Shown here one piece after another: positions 61,324 through 64,000 of a DNA stretch of 64,000 bases (its first letter is position 1; each line of letters begins with the position of its first letter). Both the position numbers and the translations under genes were made by a program. The stretch comes from CAVXJN01 sp963762165 (GTDB lineage: Bacteria; Pseudomonadota; Gammaproteobacteria; JASBUN01), in NCBI GenBank assembly GCA_963762165.1, contig CAVXJN010000002.1, positions 248,001 to 312,000 of the forward strand. The letters run 5' to 3'. A model generated the notes under the pieces. That model saw only the letters and a program-made list of their open reading frames with translations. It was not told where the DNA came from and ran no database searches.

Positions 61324-62691
61324 TCAGATGTGCCGTGCTTGTTGGCTCGCGTTGCCGGTGTAGCTGCCGGGTGTCAGCGCTTTGAGCTCCGTCTTCGCCT
61401 CGGCGGGCAGGTCCAGACTGTCGATAAAGGCTGCGAATGCTGCGCGGTCCACGCGCCGGCCACGGGTGAGTTCCTTGAGACGTTCGTAGGGCTTGTCCAC
61501 CCCGTAGCGGCGCATCACGGTCTGGACCGCTTCCGCCAATACTTCCCAATTGGATTCGAGATCCGCGGCCAGACGATTGGCATCGGCTTCCAGTTTGCTG
61601 ATGCCGCGCAGCACCGAGTGGTAGGCCACCATGCTATGGCCGATCCCAACGCCCAGATTACGCAATACCGTGGAATCGGTCAGGTCGCGCTGCCACCGGG
61701 ATATCGGCAGCTTGCCGGCCAGATGGTCGAACAGCGCGTTGGCGAGGCCGAGATTGCCCTCGGCGTTTTCGAAATCGATCGGGTTCACCTTGTGCGGCAT
61801 TGTGGAGGACCCCACTTCGCCCGCCACCGTGCGCTGCTTGAAATAGCCGATGGAAATATAGCTCCAGACGTCGCGGCAAAAGTCGTTCAAGACATTGTTG
61901 AACCGCGCCAGGGCGTCGAACAGCTCGGCAATGTAGTCGTGGGGTTCGATCTGGATGGTGTAGGGGTTCCAATCCAATCCCAAGTCGGTGACGAAACGCT
62001 GCGCGAACGCCGGCCAGTCCTTGTTCGGGTACGCCGACAGGTGTGCGTTGTAATTGCCTACGGCGCCGTTGATTTTTCCCAGCAGCGGCACACTGGCGAC
62101 CTGATCCGATTGCCGCTTGAGCCGATACACCACGTTGGCCAACTCTTTTCCCAGCGTGGTCGGCGACGCGGGCTGGCCGTGGGTACGCGAAAGCATGGGC
62201 AATTCGGCATGGGTGTGGGCCAGGGCGCGCAAGGACGATATGATTTCGTCCATGGCGGGCAACAGGGCCTGGGTGCGCGCTTCCCGTAGCATCAGGCCAT
62301 AGGCCAGGTTGTTGATGTCTTCCGAAGTGCAGGCGAAATGCACGAATTCCGAAATCGCCGCCAATTCCGCGTTGCCGGCGATCTTCTCTTTTATGAAGTA
62401 TTCCACCGCTTTTACGTCATGATTGGTGGTGCGCTCGACGTTTTTGACCCGACGCGCATCCTCCTCGTCGAATCCTTCGACAATACCCTCGAGCACGTCG
62501 TTGGCGTGTTTCGACAACGGCGGCACTTCACCGATATCCGCATCGGCGGCCAGGGACTGCAACCAGCGCACTTCCACCAGCACGCGATGGCGAATCAAGC
62601 CGAACTCACTGAAGATCGGGCGCAGCGCTTCGGTTTTATTGCCGTAGCGGCCGTCAATGGGAGAGATGGCGGTGAGCGATGTCAGTTCCAT
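61324..62691 (-). CDS. purB: Adenylosuccinate lyase
   Basis: PurB cleaves SAICAR and adenylosuccinate in purine synthesis. The 455-residue protein starts at ATG 62691 (MELTSLTAISPIDGRYG). It has TNHDVKAVEYFIKEK, the active-site His in SRTHGQPASPTTLGKE and the signature GSSTMPHKVNPIDFENAEGN. Length equals that of the E. coli enzyme. The frame opens 14 codons earlier, but MELTSLTAI is the conserved start. No upstream mnmA or hflD is in the window. Confidence 0.97.
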   Translation of the reverse strand: MELTSLTAISPIDGRYGNKTEALRPIFSEFGLIRHRVLVEVRWLQSLAADADIGEVPPLSKHANDVLEGIVEGFDEEDARRVKNVERTTNHDVKAVEYFIKEKIAGNAELAAISEFVHFACTSEDINNLAYGLMLREARTQALLPAMDEIISSLRALAHTHAELPMLSRTHGQPASPTTLGKELANVVYRLKRQSDQVASVPLLGKINGAVGNYNAHLSAYPNKDWPAFAQRFVTDLGLDWNPYTIQIEPHDYIAELFDALARFNNVLNDFCRDVWSYISIGYFKQRTVAGEVGSSTMPHKVNPIDFENAEGNLGLANALFDHLAGKLPISRWQRDLTDSTVLRNLGVGIGHSMVAYHSVLRGISKLEADANRLAADLESNWEVLAEAVQTVMRRYGVDKPYERLKELTRGRRVDRAAFAAFIDSLDLPAEAKTELKALTPGSYTGNASQQARHI

Positions 62692-62867
62692 TCGTACTCC
62701 GTTCGACTGATACTCGAAAACCGTGCGCATCATACACTATTCCAGTCTGGGCGGCCCGATTCCGTACGCTGGGCCGCGACTCGGAGCAGTGTGAGCGCGT
62801 TTAAATGTTACCTGAAAAATAAATGCTTTATATGCATTATCGAAGGTGATTTCGAGAGGAGATCGAG

Positions 62868-63374
62868 ATGAAAAAGCAATGGTGGTCGGCCTTCGGTATG
62901 GTAGCACTCAGCGCCATGTCAGTCGCGGCTGCGTCCGCGCCCTACGTTCAGTATCGGGTGCTGAGCATGGAAACCGCGGCGCAACTCGCCCTGGAGTCCG
63001 CGCGCGCATGCCAGGCTCAGGGCTATCAGGTTGCCGCGGCGGTGGTGGATCGGTCGGGTCAGTTGCTGGCGTTCAGTCGCGATCCGCTGGCCGGCGCTCA
63101 CACGATCGAAGTGGCCCGCCGCAAGGCCTATTCCGCAGCGAGCTTTCAGACGGCGACGTTGGAACTGCAACAGGGTGGCGGTATGCAGAACCTGAACAAT
63201 GCCGCCGAGGTGTTGATAATCGGCGGCGGCGTTCCGGTGCAGGTCGGCGGCCAGTTCTACGGCGCGGTGGGCGTGTCCGGCGCACCTGCGAAAGACGTCA
63301 TGGGCGACATGGACGACGCCTGCGCGCGGGCCGGTATCGATCATATCCGTGAGGCGCTGGAATTCGCCGAGTAG
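62868..63374 (+). CDS. GlcG/HbpS-family periplasmic protein
   Basis: The 168-residue protein has a signal peptide (KKQWWSAFGMVALSAMSVAAASA) and a GlcG/HbpS domain: LESARACQAQGYQVAAAVVDRSGQLLAFSRDPLAG, ARRKAYSAASF, and GGGVPVQVGGQFYGAVGVSGAP. Members bind heme or related ligands, or accompany glycolate metabolism. The exact role here is unknown. It is divergent from purB across a short, AT-rich region. Confidence 0.85.
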   Translation: MKKQWWSAFGMVALSAMSVAAASAPYVQYRVLSMETAAQLALESARACQAQGYQVAAAVVDRSGQLLAFSRDPLAGAHTIEVARRKAYSAASFQTATLELQQGGGMQNLNNAAEVLIIGGGVPVQVGGQFYGAVGVSGAPAKDVMGDMDDACARAGIDHIREALEFAE

Positions 63375-63441
63375 CCCTGGAGAGCGATTGATTCTTCAAA
63401 AAAGATATGTTTAATAAATAACTTATGGATCAATATTAATG

Positions 63442-64000
63442 TTATTTCTGTGCTGCGAGCTGCCGCAGTACGTAATGTAGGATGCCGCCGTGGCGGTAGT
63501 ATTCGACTTCCTGCGGGGTGTCGATCCGCACCCGCGCCGTGAACACCTTTTTACCGCCCTGGTCGCTGAGCGCCGTGACCTGGACGCTCTTGGCCGAACC
63601 GTCTCCAAGACCTTCGATGGAGTAGGACTCGCTGCCGTCCAGGCCGAGACTGCGCGCGCTTTCCCCGTCCTGGAACTGCAGCGGCAGAATCCCCATGCCC
63701 ACAAGGTTGGATCGGTGGATACGCTCGTAGCTTTCCGCGATCACGCAGCGCACGCCGAGCAGTCGCGGACCTTTGGCAGCCCAATCCCGCGATGAACCGG
63801 AGCCGTATTCCTTGCCCGCCAGTACCATCAGTGGGACCTGTTGTTCGGCATAGCGCATGGCGGCGTCGTAAATGCTCATCGCTTCGCCGCTAGGCTGGTG
63901 CACGGTCACCCCGCCTTCGGTGCCCGGTGCCAACAGGTTGCGCAGGCGGATGTTGGCGAACGTGCCACGCATCATTACTTCGTGATTGCCGCGGCGGGAA
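63442..64000 (-). CDS. acnA: Aconitate hydratase, C-terminal part (partial; 5' end outside the window)
   Basis: Reading from the window edge, the frame gives RGNHEVMMRGTFANIRLRN, then GKEYGSGSSRDWAAKGPRLLGV and FERIHRSNL-like (here YERIHRSNLVGMGILPLQF). These are the swivel-domain motifs of the AcnA/IRP type, with the active-site Ser in GSGSSRDWAAKG. It ends IDTPQEVEYYRHGGILHYVLRQLAAQK. About 185 residues are present; the Fe-S domain lies outside. Its stop is close to the convergent GlcG-like gene. Confidence 0.95.
   Translation of the reverse strand, partial: SRRGNHEVMMRGTFANIRLRNLLAPGTEGGVTVHQPSGEAMSIYDAAMRYAEQQVPLMVLAGKEYGSGSSRDWAAKGPRLLGVRCVIAESYERIHRSNLVGMGILPLQFQDGESARSLGLDGSESYSIEGLGDGSAKSVQVTALSDQGGKKVFTARVRIDTPQEVEYYRHGGILHYVLRQLAAQK

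Noticed and set aside
63413..63444. AT-rich inverted repeat AAATAAC/GTTATTT at the end of the aconitase gene
   Set aside because: The 7-bp AT stem with an 18-base loop is weak and overlaps the stop codon; not convincing as a terminator.
1..64000. tRNA, rRNA, riboswitch or CRISPR features
   Set aside because: No cloverleaf, rRNA-like sequence, riboswitch core or repeat-spacer pattern was recognised by eye; a covariance scan would be needed to exclude small RNAs.

Overview
The window is chromosomal DNA from a GC-rich gammaproteobacterium. The evidence is gene order: nadB next to rpoE-rseABC-mucD, then lepA-lepB-rnc-era-recO-pdxJ, a GacS/BarA-type hybrid kinase beside cysM and rlmD, and nagZ-hpt-mtnP facing csiV-mfd. 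These blocks resemble Pseudomonas and relatives, but the mix of accessory functions fits no single genus I can name. No rRNA, tRNA or CRISPR array was seen.

Layout. 1-1535: end of the sdh operon (sdhA end, sdhB, sdhE, ygfX). 1548-7684: nadB, divergent from the envelope-stress sigma-E operon (rpoE, rseA, rseB, rseC, mucD). 7681-14102: a translation and RNA-processing block (glutaredoxin-like, lepA, lepB, DUF4845, rnc, era, recO, pdxJ). 14081-19996: hybrid kinase, cysM, a DnaQ-like exonuclease and rlmD. 19997-23100: a lower-GC mobile island with a complete IS3-family element, a remnant of a second IS3-type element, and two small cassette-like genes separated by what looks like an integron attC site. 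23202-27246: DUF2157-type membrane protein, class V aminotransferase, lipoprotein, beta-carbonic anhydrase. 27493-32065: nitric oxide reductase operon norCBQD. 32187-37652: propionate (methylcitrate) genes prpE, prpB, prpC, prpD. 37718-38713: acuI-type acryloyl-CoA reductase. 38907-43207: a five-gene operon for a tungsten-type aldehyde oxidoreductase (polyferredoxin, catalytic subunit, FAD subunit, MoaD-like carrier, small protein). 43672-46280: small conserved and envelope proteins, a di-heme cytochrome and a Bcp peroxiredoxin. 46419-48574: quinoprotein sugar dehydrogenase-like gene and a zinc-free alcohol dehydrogenase-like oxidoreductase. 48707-54995: CYTH phosphatase, peptide ABC transporter, nagZ, hpt, mtnP. 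54992-62691 (minus): purB, terminator, GNAT, phospholipase D-like, secretin-like protein, mfd, csiV. 62868-64000: GlcG/HbpS-like protein and the 3' part of an aconitase gene.

Metabolic picture. The cell respires (sdh, aconitase), detoxifies NO (norCBQD), and appears able to take acrylate or propionate through acryloyl-CoA and propionyl-CoA into the methylcitrate cycle (acuI, prpE, prpBCD). It can oxidise aldehydes, or reduce acids, with a low-potential tungsten enzyme. The peptide transporter next to nagZ suggests recycling of cell-wall peptides.

Sequence quality. Single-base insertions and deletions break lepA, pdxJ, the hybrid kinase, cysM, prpB, prpC, prpD, mtnP, csiV and mfd. They cluster at 9.4-17.1 kb, 34.5-37.0 kb and 54.5-58.2 kb, and the genes between these patches are intact. 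After frame correction the proteins are well conserved and lack internal stops. I infer patches of poor consensus sequence rather than gene decay, and I annotate these genes at full length.
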